DNA of 64,000 bases from DTU052 sp050951725 (GTDB taxonomy: Bacteria > Bacillota > Syntrophomonadia > Syntrophomonadales > DTU052). The stretch lies in the NCBI GenBank assembly GCA_050951725.1, contig JBMNJO010000001.1, forward strand, positions 124,001 through 188,000. The letters are read 5' to 3'. Of this stretch, positions 17,414 to 26,562 are shown piece by piece (the first letter of the stretch is position 1; every line of letters starts with the position of its first letter). The notes beneath the pieces are model-generated. The model did not search any database. It had not been told where the DNA came from and worked only from the letters and a program-made list of their open reading frames with translations. A program made the position numbers and the translations under genes.

Positions 17414-19093
17414 ATGGAATTCAAACCAATGGAAAGAATTTGGGAAAAGCATTATCAGACAGACTATATCCTGGGTAAAGACGTTTTCATGGGGCGGGAC
17501 CCGGTGGTTCAACACCTGATCTACAACGCTTATAAATTTCGCGATAAGCCTGCCATCATCTACTACGGGACCGAATTCACCTGGACAGAGTTCAAGAACA
17601 TGGTATTAAAAGTTGCGGGTGGATTAAGACGTCTGGGAGTTAAGAAAGGTGACCGGGTTTACCTGGGAATGCAGAACTGCCCTCAATTCATTTTTTCTTA
17701 CTGGGGTGCACATGCAATAGGGGCTATCGTGGTTCCCGGCAGTCCCATGTTTAAGCAGGGTGAATTACAGTATGCCCTGAATGATAGCGGTGCCAAGGTA
17801 GTTATCATGGAGGATGGACTTTATCATATATTCGAGAGTATTAGTGACCAGGTTCCCTCTGTCAGTGGTGTAGTGGTGACTTCACTTGGTGAATACCTGC
17901 CGGAAGTGCCGACACTTCCAGTTCCCGATGGTATCGTCGCTGATAACCCACCGTGTACTGGTGCAATAAGCTGGCGGGAGTTTATCAGTGCCGATCCCAT
18001 TGAGCAGCCCGAGAAGCTGGACCTGGAGGACGTAGCTCAGCTTCAGTACACCTCCGGTACCACCGGTCATCCCAAAGGCGCGATACTGGTGCACAGGAAC
18101 CTCCTGTGGAAAGCTATCATGTACTCCCATAATGCAGCCCGTGTGGATGACATTAACCTGGCTGCCTTACCGCTGTTTCATATCACTGGAATGGTTGGCC
18201 ACATGATTTCTCCGGTATATTCCGGCAGCACCATTGTGGTTCTGGCGCGTTTCGACCCGCTGACGGCCCTGAAGGCTTTCGAAAGGTACAAGATTACAAG
18301 TTTTATTGCCATAACAACTATGAATATTGCTTTGATCAATCACCCCGAAGCTGCAAATTATGATTTGAGTACCTGGAGGTTGTACTGGATGGGCGGTGCC
18401 CCGCTGCCGGAAGCGGTTCAACAGAAATACTTCAACCTTGGTATACGTTTGGCGGAAGGTTACGGTATGAGCGAAACCGTATCCACTGTTATTCAGACGA
18501 TACCCAGGTGGATTAAACCGGGAAGCATTGGCCTGCCTTTCTCTGGGGTCGATATCCGCATTGTGGACCCAACTGACAACTCCAAGGATATGCCGATGGG
18601 TGAGGAAGGTGAGCTCTGGGTCCATGATAACAGTGTGGCGGTTGGTTACTGGAATAAGCCTGAAGATACCGCCGAATCCTTTCCTGCTCCTGGTTGGATA
18701 AAGACCGGTGATATCGCCAGGATTGATGAGGACGGTTTCGTCTGGTTGTGCGGTCGATTGAAGGAAATGATCAAGGCATCAGGCTATAGCGTATTCCCCG
18801 CCGAGGTAGAAGAATACCTTTACAAGCACCCGGCCATAAGTGAGTGTGCTGTTATTGGTGTTCCTCATGATTACCGGGGTGAGGACGTCAAGGCCTTTGT
18901 GGTGCTGAAGCCCGATTGGGAAGGAAAGGTTACCGAAGAGGAACTGGTTGCCTGGGCCAGGGAACAGATGTCGGTTTACAAATACCCTCGAACCATCGAA
19001 TTCCGAAAAGAGCTTCCCAAAGGCGGCACTGGCAAAATCCTGCGCAAGATCCTTAAGGCGGAAGAGGCTGAACGGCGCGGCGAAAAGAATTAG
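17414..19093 (+). CDS. AMP-forming acyl-CoA ligase
   Basis: 559 residues; ATG 17414 follows AAAGGAGGG. ANL-superfamily motifs: QYTSGTTGHPKGAILVH, EGYGMSETVS, GWIKTGDIARIDEDGFVWL, GRLKEMIKASGYSVFPAEVE and LPKGGTGKILRKILK with catalytic Lys. It resembles fatty-acid or aromatic-acid CoA ligases. One of four paralogues in 15-25 kb; this copy is least like the pair at 21450 and 23246. A hairpin follows at 19114. Confidence 0.92.
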   Translation: MEFKPMERIWEKHYQTDYILGKDVFMGRDPVVQHLIYNAYKFRDKPAIIYYGTEFTWTEFKNMVLKVAGGLRRLGVKKGDRVYLGMQNCPQFIFSYWGAHAIGAIVVPGSPMFKQGELQYALNDSGAKVVIMEDGLYHIFESISDQVPSVSGVVVTSLGEYLPEVPTLPVPDGIVADNPPCTGAISWREFISADPIEQPEKLDLEDVAQLQYTSGTTGHPKGAILVHRNLLWKAIMYSHNAARVDDINLAALPLFHITGMVGHMISPVYSGSTIVVLARFDPLTALKAFERYKITSFIAITTMNIALINHPEAANYDLSTWRLYWMGGAPLPEAVQQKYFNLGIRLAEGYGMSETVSTVIQTIPRWIKPGSIGLPFSGVDIRIVDPTDNSKDMPMGEEGELWVHDNSVAVGYWNKPEDTAESFPAPGWIKTGDIARIDEDGFVWLCGRLKEMIKASGYSVFPAEVEEYLYKHPAISECAVIGVPHDYRGEDVKAFVVLKPDWEGKVTEEELVAWAREQMSVYKYPRTIEFRKELPKGGTGKILRKILKAEEAERRGEKN

Positions 19094-19113
19094 GTTTGTT
19101 TGTCAGGATACTG

Positions 19114-19148
19114 AGGCATGGCCAGTCTACCGGTTGGCCATGCCTTTC
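19114..19148. terminator. Bidirectional hairpin between acyl-CoA ligase and sigma-54 regulator
   Basis: AGGCATGGCCA (19114-19124) pairs with TGGCCATGCCT (19135-19145), followed by TTCTA. It sits between convergent genes. Confidence 0.65.
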
Positions 19149-21109
19149 TAATACTGATTGATCGAGTACTTCTTGATTTTGCGATATATAGTAGCACGGG
19201 AAATCCCCAATTCTTTTGCTGCCAGATTCCGGTTTCCTTGATATTTCTGCAGGCAACTCCGAATCAACCGTTCTTCGACAATATTCTTATGCAGGCTCTT
19301 TCCCCACGGAGGTAATGATTCGTCATTACCTGTTTTGATTTCATAAGGCAGTGTCTGTTTGGTCAGGACATTACCGCCTGCCAGGTTGATAGCCCGTTCA
19401 ATAGCGTTGTTGAGTTCTCTTACATTACCTGGCCAGTCGTAAGCGAGGAGGACATCCATGGCCTCATCATCAATTGCACTTATGTTTTTGCCTAGCCTGG
19501 GGCCAATAATTTTTATGAAATGTTTAACCAGCATGGGAATGTCATCGCGTCTTTCGCGTAATGAAGGTATGTCAATATCAATAACCTTGAGCCGGTAATA
19601 AAGATCCAGGCGAAAACGGCCCTTCTTGACCTCCTCCATCAGGTTCTTATTGCTGGCGGCAATTATACGAACATTGACGGGTATGGTTTCCAGCCCTCCC
19701 AGACGCATTACTTTCCCCTCTTCCAAAAATCTCAGCAGCGTACCCTGCATGTCCAATGGCATTTCACCGATTTCATCGAGGAAGAGCGTACCCTGGTCGG
19801 CCAGCTCAAACTTTCCGGGATTTCCACCCTTGCGGGCACCGGTAAAGGCTCCTTCTTCGTAACCAAACAGTTCGCTGGATATCAGTTCCCGGGGCAAAGC
19901 GGCACAGTTGATGGCAAAGAATGGTTCAAGACAACGATCGCTGGCATTGTGGATGGCCTGGGCGAACATTTCCTTACCCACGCCGCTTTCACCTAACAAT
20001 AGTACGTTGGAGTCCGATTTGGCCGCTATCTTGGCCAGCTTTAGTGAAAAACCAAACTCTCTGCTCTGACCGATAATATCATCAAAGGTAATTTTGGCCC
20101 TGGTCCCCGATACCTTTTCTATCAGGCGTTTATACTTTTGGATGGGTTGAAGAATAACTACCGTACCCAACAATTTGCCATTCCTGCCGGTAAGGGGAGT
20201 ACAGCTGACGGTCAGTTTGACACTGTCATACCTGCGCCTGATCTCCAGTGGTTTGTTGAGCTGCTTATTATCGGAGATCGCGGAAAAGAAGGGTTCATTA
20301 TTTGGGGACATCAGGTCCTGCAGCTTATGATCCACTACACATTGATTTTCGATACCCAGGTTTTGAGCCGCCAGGGCATTCATGTGAATTACCCGTCCCT
20401 TACGGTCCAGAGTGATGACTCCATCGGACATAGAATCCATAATTGCTGTTTTGTAGAGGTTGTTCATCTCACTTTGCTGGAGAGCTGTTTTTAGGGCTAT
20501 TTGTTTTTCCAGGGCCCGGGCGGCCGCTACCACCATTCCCATAGTATGCCGGTTGACCGGGTGGTATGGTCCAGTAACATTGAGCATTCCGATTATAAAT
20601 CCCTCCGGATCGAAGATGGGGGATGATGAACTGATTGAAAACCTGGTGAATAAGCAGTAGTATTCATAGCCGATGAGCTGAACCGGTTCTCCAGTATATC
20701 CAGCCACCGAACCTGAAGTAGTGCCCATTACCCGCTCTGACCAGTTGGCCCCTTCAATGAGTTTTGCATGATCTGCATAGTTGAGGGATTCATCGTCCCC
20801 GGACCGCGCCAGGATATAGCCTTGATTATCCGCCAGAGTAAAAATGAAACCTGATCCTTCCGTGAACTTTTTCAAATTTGCCATCATTACAGTTGCTTGT
20901 TCCAATAACGACCGGCTGACGGTTCTTCGCTTTCTTAATTCCGATTGAGTAAGTACGACATCACAGCACTTCTTATAAGGGTCCACGCCGTAGTGTGCGC
21001 TGCGTTCCCATGAATTGCGTATATCCCGGGAAATGGTTATCCCCTCATACTCACCGGTCTCACGCAATGACTTCCAAATACGAACCATCTCATCAATGCT
21101 TTTCGGCAT
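19148..21109 (-). CDS. Sigma-54-dependent activator, GAF-PAS-AAA+-Fis (AcoR-like)
   Basis: 653 residues from the second of two adjacent ATGs (21109), five bases after AGGAGG. Order: N-terminal AcoR-like sensor with GAF features (~90-240, EGANWSERVMGTTSGSVA), PAS (~245-360, DGVITLDRKGRVIHMN), AAA+ domain with Walker A GESGVGKE, sigma-54 contact loop GAFTGA, Walker B LFLDEIGEMP, and a C-terminal Fis-type HTH (NLAAKELGISRATIYRKIKK). It presumably senses an acyl compound in the cytoplasm and drives the divergent -24/-12 promoter at 21301, hence the acyl-CoA ligases. Ligand unknown. Confidence 0.93.
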   Translation of the reverse strand: MPKSIDEMVRIWKSLRETGEYEGITISRDIRNSWERSAHYGVDPYKKCCDVVLTQSELRKRRTVSRSLLEQATVMMANLKKFTEGSGFIFTLADNQGYILARSGDDESLNYADHAKLIEGANWSERVMGTTSGSVAGYTGEPVQLIGYEYYCLFTRFSISSSSPIFDPEGFIIGMLNVTGPYHPVNRHTMGMVVAAARALEKQIALKTALQQSEMNNLYKTAIMDSMSDGVITLDRKGRVIHMNALAAQNLGIENQCVVDHKLQDLMSPNNEPFFSAISDNKQLNKPLEIRRRYDSVKLTVSCTPLTGRNGKLLGTVVILQPIQKYKRLIEKVSGTRAKITFDDIIGQSREFGFSLKLAKIAAKSDSNVLLLGESGVGKEMFAQAIHNASDRCLEPFFAINCAALPRELISSELFGYEEGAFTGARKGGNPGKFELADQGTLFLDEIGEMPLDMQGTLLRFLEEGKVMRLGGLETIPVNVRIIAASNKNLMEEVKKGRFRLDLYYRLKVIDIDIPSLRERRDDIPMLVKHFIKIIGPRLGKNISAIDDEAMDVLLAYDWPGNVRELNNAIERAINLAGGNVLTKQTLPYEIKTGNDESLPPWGKSLHKNIVEERLIRSCLQKYQGNRNLAAKELGISRATIYRKIKKYSINQY

Positions 21110-21300
21110 CATGACCTCCTTTTTACAGGCGCCAACAAAATGTAATGCCACTTCCGGTCTCAAGGTGATACCCAAAATACACCATAGAGTCTCAAAATGA
21201 TATATATTTACAACTTTATTATATACCTCCAATCACTGGTTTGTATATCAAATAGGCAAAATTGGCGGTTTGGAGAATTATTTAAATTTTAAGTTTTGTC

Positions 21301-21316
21301 TGGCACAACTATTGCA
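21301..21316 (+). promoter_or_regulatory. Sigma-54 (-24/-12) promoter of the acyl-CoA ligase pair
   Basis: TGGCAC-AACTA-TTGCA matches the sigma-54 consensus TGGCAC-N5-TTGCA at every position. It lies 134 bases upstream of the ligase start at 21450 and is divergent from a sigma-54 activator gene. The stretch 21110-21300 probably holds the activator's upstream sites; TCTCAA words recur at 21159 and 21200. Confidence 0.9.
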
Positions 21317-21449
21317 GTGGATTAAATGGGGACAAGATTTTAAACCCAGGGTCTTATATGCTGGTCAATGCAAAAAGGGGGGGATTTATCAGGACAGCAC
21401 TGACCGTATAGGGTAATTATTTTGACAACAAAACAGTGGAGGTAATGAA

Positions 21450-23135
21450 ATGGCATCAATTTATGAAAGTTGCTTTTGGTTAAAAAGTTACAACTGGAAG
21501 ACTCCTGCTTCTATCAATTATCCTAAGAATCCCGCATATTACATTTTGCGTGATGCCGCTGTCTATCACCCCAAAAAGGCCGCTACTTGGTTTTATGGAG
21601 CCGAAATAACCTTCTACGAGCAATACCAGATGGTGTGTCACCTGGCGAATGTATTCGTGGAAAGGGGGATTAAGAAGGGTGACCGGATTGGTATTCTGAT
21701 GCCCAACTGCCCGCAATTTACGATTACTTATTGGGCGACCCTTATGGCTGGGGCCATCGTGGTCAACCTCAACCCGTTGTATACAGCAGAAGAGCTAAAG
21801 TTCCTATTTGCAGATGCAGATATGAGTGGCCTCGTTACTTATGATCCGCTGGTTCCAGTAATAAAAGAGTTGAATAAAGAAGCGGGAATCTCTACTGTCA
21901 TAGTTACCAAACTGTCGGATTTCATGCCCAATGTTCCAGTCAGTACCCCTGAAGAATTGGGACTTGAGGCGGGCTGGCTTCATTTCTCGCAGGTTCTGGA
22001 AACCGACCAGAGATGGATGCCTCCCGTAGTCGATATTGAATACGATGATCCTGCGGTAATTCAGTACACTGGAGGGACCACCGGCATCCCCAAGGGTGCA
22101 GTCCTAACCCAGTACAACATAACTGCCGCGGCGATGAATGTCGTTCTTTGGACCAAGGATATGATGGATCGTACTCCCATTGATGCGAAGTATGTACTAA
22201 GCATCCTTCCTTTCTCTCATGTTTATGGTGAGGTCTGCTGTATCTGTTATGGAGCCTTCAATACCACCACCCAGGTGATTTTACCCAGGTTTGAGATTGA
22301 TGAGGTGTTCGACACCATTGAGAAATTTGATAAATTCGTGTACTGGCCTGCAGTACCGACCATGATACAGGCCCTGTTCTACCACCCCCGGATGAAGGAA
22401 ATCGATTGGCATGACAAGTTTATCTACACTGGCTCGGGAGCAGCTCCGGCACCGGTGGAACTGATAAACAAATGCCGGCAAAACGATTTTAACTTCTTCG
22501 AGGGTTATGGGATGAGTGAAACAGCGGCCCTGGCGTTAAGTACTCCGTTCGGCAGGCTGAAGCCCAGGAGTGTGGGAGTCCCCTTCATTGACATGGTTGT
22601 CCGCATTGTCGATGAAGATGGCAACGATGTTCCTCTGGGCCAGCCTGGGGAGATATGGATGAAAGGTCCCTATGTGATGAAAGAATACTGGAGAAAACCA
22701 GAAGAAACCGCCAACGCATTCAGCGAAGACGGCTGGCTCAAGAGCGGTGACATTGCCTATATGGATGAAGAGGGTTATGTATTCATCGTAGACCGTACCA
22801 AAGATATGATAATAGCCGGTGGCTTCAACATCTATCCTCGCGATGTCGATGAGGTTTTGCTTAAACATCCAAAAGTCGCTGATGCTATGACCATCGGTGT
22901 TCCCGATGAATACCGGGGGGAAACGGTTAAAGCATTCATCCAGCTGAAACCAGGAGTGGAAAGCGCAACTGCCGAAGAAATGATCGCCCATTGCCGGGAG
23001 CATTTAACTGCTTACAAGGTCCCGCGCCTAATCGAGTTCCGTTCGGAACCACTGCCCAGAACAAATACGGGTAAAGCACTGCGCCGGATCCTGCGGGATG
23101 AAGAGATAGCGAAGATGAAGGAAACAAATAAGTAA
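21450..23135 (+). CDS. AMP-forming acyl-CoA ligase, sigma-54 controlled
   Basis: 561 residues; ATG 21450 follows GTGGAGG. ANL motifs: QYTGGTTGIPKGAVLTQ (note TGGTTG instead of TSGTTG), EGYGMSETAA, GWLKSGDIAYMDEEGYVFI, DRTKDMIIAGGFNIYPRDVDE, PRTNTGKALRRILRDE with catalytic Lys. Same TGGTTG variant as the next gene, so they are recent paralogues. Downstream of a perfect -24/-12 promoter, so expression should need the activator encoded at 19148. Substrate unknown, probably a short or medium chain, branched or aromatic acid. Confidence 0.93.
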   Translation: MASIYESCFWLKSYNWKTPASINYPKNPAYYILRDAAVYHPKKAATWFYGAEITFYEQYQMVCHLANVFVERGIKKGDRIGILMPNCPQFTITYWATLMAGAIVVNLNPLYTAEELKFLFADADMSGLVTYDPLVPVIKELNKEAGISTVIVTKLSDFMPNVPVSTPEELGLEAGWLHFSQVLETDQRWMPPVVDIEYDDPAVIQYTGGTTGIPKGAVLTQYNITAAAMNVVLWTKDMMDRTPIDAKYVLSILPFSHVYGEVCCICYGAFNTTTQVILPRFEIDEVFDTIEKFDKFVYWPAVPTMIQALFYHPRMKEIDWHDKFIYTGSGAAPAPVELINKCRQNDFNFFEGYGMSETAALALSTPFGRLKPRSVGVPFIDMVVRIVDEDGNDVPLGQPGEIWMKGPYVMKEYWRKPEETANAFSEDGWLKSGDIAYMDEEGYVFIVDRTKDMIIAGGFNIYPRDVDEVLLKHPKVADAMTIGVPDEYRGETVKAFIQLKPGVESATAEEMIAHCREHLTAYKVPRLIEFRSEPLPRTNTGKALRRILRDEEIAKMKETNK

Positions 23136-23195
23136 TCACTTGTTTATTTGTCTATACTGTTGTCCATTGTGGTCGCTGCCCCAGGCAGAATACAA

Positions 23196-23228
23196 CAACT
23201 TCCTGAGTTCACCGAACTCAGGAAGTTG
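23196..23228. repeat. Perfect 15-bp inverted repeat between ligase paralogues
   Basis: CAACTTCCTGAGTTC (23196-23210), 3-base gap ACC, GAACTCAGGAAGTTG (23214-23228). No T tract follows; the downstream ligase RBS begins within ten bases. It may be an mRNA-processing/stabilising hairpin, an attenuator-like structure or an operator. It separates two ligases otherwise in one orientation. Confidence 0.85.
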
Positions 23229-23245
23229 ATCCTAAGAGGAGGGGT

Positions 23246-24925
23246 ATGAAAATGACTACCGCGAACGATTTGCAACACAGATGGTGGATAAAGAACTATG
23301 ACCCCGATGTTAGACCGACCTTGACGTATCCGCTTTTTCCGGCCTATGAAATACTGCGGATTACAGCTAATGTTGAACCTGACCGTGCGGCCATCGATTA
23401 TTATGGATCACAGATCACATACTGGGAACTTCAATTTCAAGTGATTCGTATGGCCAATGCCATGCTCGAGGCTGGAGTGAAAAAGGGGGATCGGGTGGGG
23501 ATTCTACTGGCTAACTGTCCCCAGTTCGTGATTACCTTTTGGGCTTTGCTCCAGATCGGCGCTATCGTTGTCAATCTGAATCCAATGTACACCAAGGAAG
23601 AACTTAAGACCAACGTTATTAACATGGGGATAACCGGGTTGGTTACTTTTGAAACCCAGGTTGCCAAAGTAAAGGAATTATGTAAAGAAGTAAGCATTCC
23701 TTTTGTTGTTGTAACCAGGCTGTCAGATTACCGTAATGAAATGGAGGTCAGCACTCCAGAAGAACTGGGATTGGAGAATGGCTGGTATCATTTTTCGCAG
23801 ATGATAGAGTCTTGTACTAATGAAGCAGCACCAGAGGTGGAAATAAACCAGGAAGATCCTGCTATTATCCAGCTAACCGGTGGAACAACCGGTACTCCTA
23901 AAGGTGCCGTACTCACGCATCGAAATGTCGTCTGCTCAACCTACGCGGTTGACGAGTTACTTAAGCCAATCGTCCATCTTTACCCGGTCCATAAGCGGCA
24001 TATCATTGGAGTATTGCCTTATTTCCATATCTATGGTGAGATCTGTGCCAATTGCTTTTCAGTGGTTACCCGTTCCACCCAGGTAATATTGACTGGTTTT
24101 GATGTTGATGAAGTGATGAACACTGTAATGCGGTTCGAAGCTATTCCGTATTTTCCTGCCGTACCAACCATGATTACTGCGCTCATCAACCACCCGCGTA
24201 TCAGAGAACTGGCCAAGGTAGTCGGAATTCTTAACAGTGGAGGGGCACCGCTGCCCAAAGAACTGATGAGAAAGGCCAAATCTCTCAATATATTCATTGC
24301 GGAAGGTTTTGGTATGAGCGAGACCACCTGCTTGGGGATCAACAACCCCTATCTGGGGCTGAAAAAACCGCTCAGCATAGGGATGCCGGTTACTGATACC
24401 GATGTTAAGTTCGTGGACCCGGAAAGCGGTGAGGAGGTCAAGCTGGGCGAGCCAGGTGAAATCTGGATCAAGTCGCCACTGGTCATGAAAGGTTACTGGA
24501 ACAACCCGGAGGAAACCGCCAAGGTTTTTACTGAGGACGGTTGGCTCAAGACTGGCGACATTGCTTACCAGGATGAGGATGGCTACATTTTCATAGTTGA
24601 TCGCTCCAAAGATATGATAATATCCGGGGGTTATAACGTGTACCCTCGAGAGATCGACGAGGTCATATTAAAGCATCCCAAGGTTAAAGACGTAATTACC
24701 ATAGGGGTGCCAGACGAATACCGCGGGGAGGTCCCCAAGGCCTTTGTCCAATTAGAGGAAGGGGTCGAGGCAACTGCAGAAGAGATAATTGCTTACTGTC
24801 GGGAGCAGCTGGCATCCTATAAGGTGCCAAGATTGATTGAATTTCGAAATGAAGTGCCCCGATCAGCAGTTGGCAAGGCCCTCCGCAGGGTACTGCGCGA
24901 TGAAGAACTGGCGAAGAGAGGGTAA
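23246..24925 (+). CDS. AMP-forming acyl-CoA ligase, paralogue of the preceding gene
   Basis: 559 residues; ATG 23246 behind AGAGGAGGGG (an ATG at 23252 is possible). Motifs: QLTGGTTGTPKGAVLTH, EGFGMSETT, GWLKTGDIAYQDEDGYIFI, DRSKDMIISGGYNVYPREIDE, PRSAVGKALRRVLRDE. Shares the TGGTTG P-loop variant and overall layout with the gene at 21450. Likely co-transcribed with it through the inverted repeat at 23196, perhaps at a different level. Confidence 0.92.
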   Translation: MKMTTANDLQHRWWIKNYDPDVRPTLTYPLFPAYEILRITANVEPDRAAIDYYGSQITYWELQFQVIRMANAMLEAGVKKGDRVGILLANCPQFVITFWALLQIGAIVVNLNPMYTKEELKTNVINMGITGLVTFETQVAKVKELCKEVSIPFVVVTRLSDYRNEMEVSTPEELGLENGWYHFSQMIESCTNEAAPEVEINQEDPAIIQLTGGTTGTPKGAVLTHRNVVCSTYAVDELLKPIVHLYPVHKRHIIGVLPYFHIYGEICANCFSVVTRSTQVILTGFDVDEVMNTVMRFEAIPYFPAVPTMITALINHPRIRELAKVVGILNSGGAPLPKELMRKAKSLNIFIAEGFGMSETTCLGINNPYLGLKKPLSIGMPVTDTDVKFVDPESGEEVKLGEPGEIWIKSPLVMKGYWNNPEETAKVFTEDGWLKTGDIAYQDEDGYIFIVDRSKDMIISGGYNVYPREIDEVILKHPKVKDVITIGVPDEYRGEVPKAFVQLEEGVEATAEEIIAYCREQLASYKVPRLIEFRNEVPRSAVGKALRRVLRDEELAKRG

Positions 24926-25029
24926 TACTGATCGGTAAAGATCAAATCGGGGCAGCGAAAAGGCCCTGCAGGCATGAATGCAATTGACTTTTCATAATAG
25001 TGACTGATATGTTTGAATTATGAACTAGC

Positions 25030-25059
25030 GGGCAGGAATCAACCTGCCCTTAGTTTTTT
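25030..25059 (+). terminator. Terminator after the ligase pair
   Basis: GGGCAGG (25030-25036), loop AATCAA, CCTGCCC (25043-25049), then TTAGTTTTTT. Confidence 0.85.
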
Positions 25060-25104
25060 GCAGTATTAACCGGGAGACCAGATTTCAGGAAGGGGTGAAT
25101 TTAT

Positions 25105-25980
25105 TTGCATATTTCATCGGATATCGTGGGGCTGAAATTCAAGGAATACCGGACCGAAATCAACTGGAGACGGACAACCAACTATGCCGCAGCAGTAGGC
25201 GACACCAATCCTTGTTACTTTAATGACAGCAGGCCGGAAGGATTGATAGCTCACCCAATGTTTGTGGCGGCCCTGACGTGGCCTATCCAGCAGAACCTGC
25301 ATCAATACGTGGAGATCCCTCGGATTCAAGAGATTTTTCAGACTGTGGTACACTACACGGAATGTCTGGAGGTGTTCCGGCCTCTTAAGCCCGGAGACAG
25401 GGTAGTAATACGCGGTGAAGTTCTGGCGGTGATGCCCCATGAGGCCGGCACTCACATAGTCTTCAAGCTGCCGGTTGAGGACCAGGATGGGAATCCCGTA
25501 GTAACTGAATATGTTGGCGGTCTGATGCGAGGGGTCAAGTGTAATGATGGCGGCAAAGGTGGGGAAAACCTGCCTGTGGTTCCGGGATATGCAGTCAACT
25601 CGCCCAAAGCCTGGAAGGTTAACGTCCCAATCAGCGAAGAAGCGCCTTATGTATACGACGGTTGCACCGACATTGTTTTTTCCATACATACCTCGCCCCG
25701 GTTTGCCCGCTCAGTAGGCCTTCCCGGCGTTATCTATCAGGGAACCGCAACCCTGGCCCTGGCCGTGCGCGAACTGATCAATCGCGAGGCCGAGGGCAAC
25801 CCGGCGCGCCTAAGCTTCCTGTCGGCACGGTTTGGCGGGATGGTCCTTCCCGGCACCAGTATCAGTATCCAACTATTGCAGCGTTTAGAAAAAGACCAAG
25901 CTACGGAGTTGTTCTTTCAGGTTGTCAACAACAAGGGCCAGAAGGCCATAAGCGGAGGCCATGCCCGGCTGTCGGTCTGA
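25105..25980 (+). CDS. MaoC-like double-hotdog hydratase/dehydratase
   Basis: 291 residues with a TTG start (RBS-like AAGGGGTG upstream). The N-terminal half (FKEYRTEINWRRTTNYAAAVGDTNPCYF) matches the MaoC-type N-terminal dehydratase domain, and the C-terminal half has the hydratase-2-like stretch SIHTSPRFARSVGLPGVIYQGTATLAL. Such proteins hydrate 2-enoyl-CoA or dehydrate 3-hydroxyacyl-CoA. It is separated from the ligases by a terminator. It ends directly against the tatA gene on the other strand. Substrate not determinable; a role in the same acyl-CoA pathway is inference. Confidence 0.82.
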   Translation: MHISSDIVGLKFKEYRTEINWRRTTNYAAAVGDTNPCYFNDSRPEGLIAHPMFVAALTWPIQQNLHQYVEIPRIQEIFQTVVHYTECLEVFRPLKPGDRVVIRGEVLAVMPHEAGTHIVFKLPVEDQDGNPVVTEYVGGLMRGVKCNDGGKGGENLPVVPGYAVNSPKAWKVNVPISEEAPYVYDGCTDIVFSIHTSPRFARSVGLPGVIYQGTATLALAVRELINREAEGNPARLSFLSARFGGMVLPGTSISIQLLQRLEKDQATELFFQVVNNKGQKAISGGHARLSV

Positions 25981-26139
25981 TTAATCCAGGTCATCCTCCT
26001 GAGCTTTCCTGATATTCTTGATTGCTTTGCCAGTCGATTCAACCAGCTTCGGGAGCTTACCAGGACCAAAAATAATCAGCACAATAGCCAGGATGAGTAC
26101 CAATTCCCAGGGACCAAGGCTTCCAATCAAACCAAACAT
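25981..26139 (-). CDS. tatA: TatA-like Sec-independent translocase subunit (52 aa)
   Basis: 52 residues, too short for most gene callers. The sequence starts MFGLIGSLGPWELVLILAIV and continues LIIFGPGKLPKLVESTGKAI, with a single N-terminal membrane helix, the FGPGKLP hinge and a short amphipathic helix with acidic tail (EDDLD), the exact TatA layout. TatA forms the pore for folded twin-arginine proteins. The stop abuts the MaoC gene stop. A paralogue lies at 26340, and a Tat-signal flavoprotein at 29554 is the obvious cargo. No tatC is in the window. Confidence 0.93.
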   Translation of the reverse strand: MFGLIGSLGPWELVLILAIVLIIFGPGKLPKLVESTGKAIKNIRKAQEDDLD

Positions 26140-26259
26140 GGATTTTCCTTCCTTTCCAATCTAGAGTGTAATGATGCCGCTTAACATAATAATACACCAC
26201 AACACTATTGTAAGTAATTCTTCATATGAGGTTATTAAACCCGATTGCGTAAATACTGC

Positions 26260-26318
26260 AAAAGGAATGCGGCAATGCTATTGCTCAATATGATTAGCGG
26301 CTAAGCCGCATTCCTTTT
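26260..26318 (-). terminator. Hairpin between the two tatA genes
   Basis: AAAAGGAATGCGGC (26260-26273) and GCCGCATTCCTTTT (26305-26318) form a 14-bp stem around a 31-nt loop; the flanking A/T bases give a T tract on either strand. Positioned as terminator for the tatA copy at 26340. Confidence 0.75.
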
Positions 26319-26339
26319 GTAAGTTATGGTGATTGAGAT

Positions 26340-26513
26340 CTAAGCTTTATCCTCCAGTTCCGGTTCGTCCTTTTGAGCTTTCTTGAAACTTTGAATTGCT
26401 TTGCCCATGGATTCAGCCAGTTGCGGGAGTTTCCCAGGGCCAAAAATAATCAGAACGATAGCCATTATGAGCACCAATTCCCACGGACCAAGGTTTCCAA
26501 TCAAACCAAACAC
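26340..26513 (-). CDS. tatA: TatA-like Sec-independent translocase subunit (57 aa), second copy
   Basis: 57 residues from GTG at 26513, seven bases after GGGAGGG. Begins MFGLIGNLGPWELVLIMAIV, then LIIFGPGKLPQLAESMGKAI, and ends in a charged tail (KDEPELEDKA). About 80% identical to the 52-residue copy across the helix and hinge. Two nearly identical TatA proteins next to cytochrome c biogenesis genes and a Tat flavoprotein suggest a dedicated export set. TatB/TatC are not encoded nearby. Confidence 0.93.
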   Translation of the reverse strand: MFGLIGNLGPWELVLIMAIVLIIFGPGKLPQLAESMGKAIQSFKKAQKDEPELEDKA

Positions 26514-26562
26514 AAGACATCCCTCCCTTTTTCACGCCGAAATACAACCACGACGCCACGCA

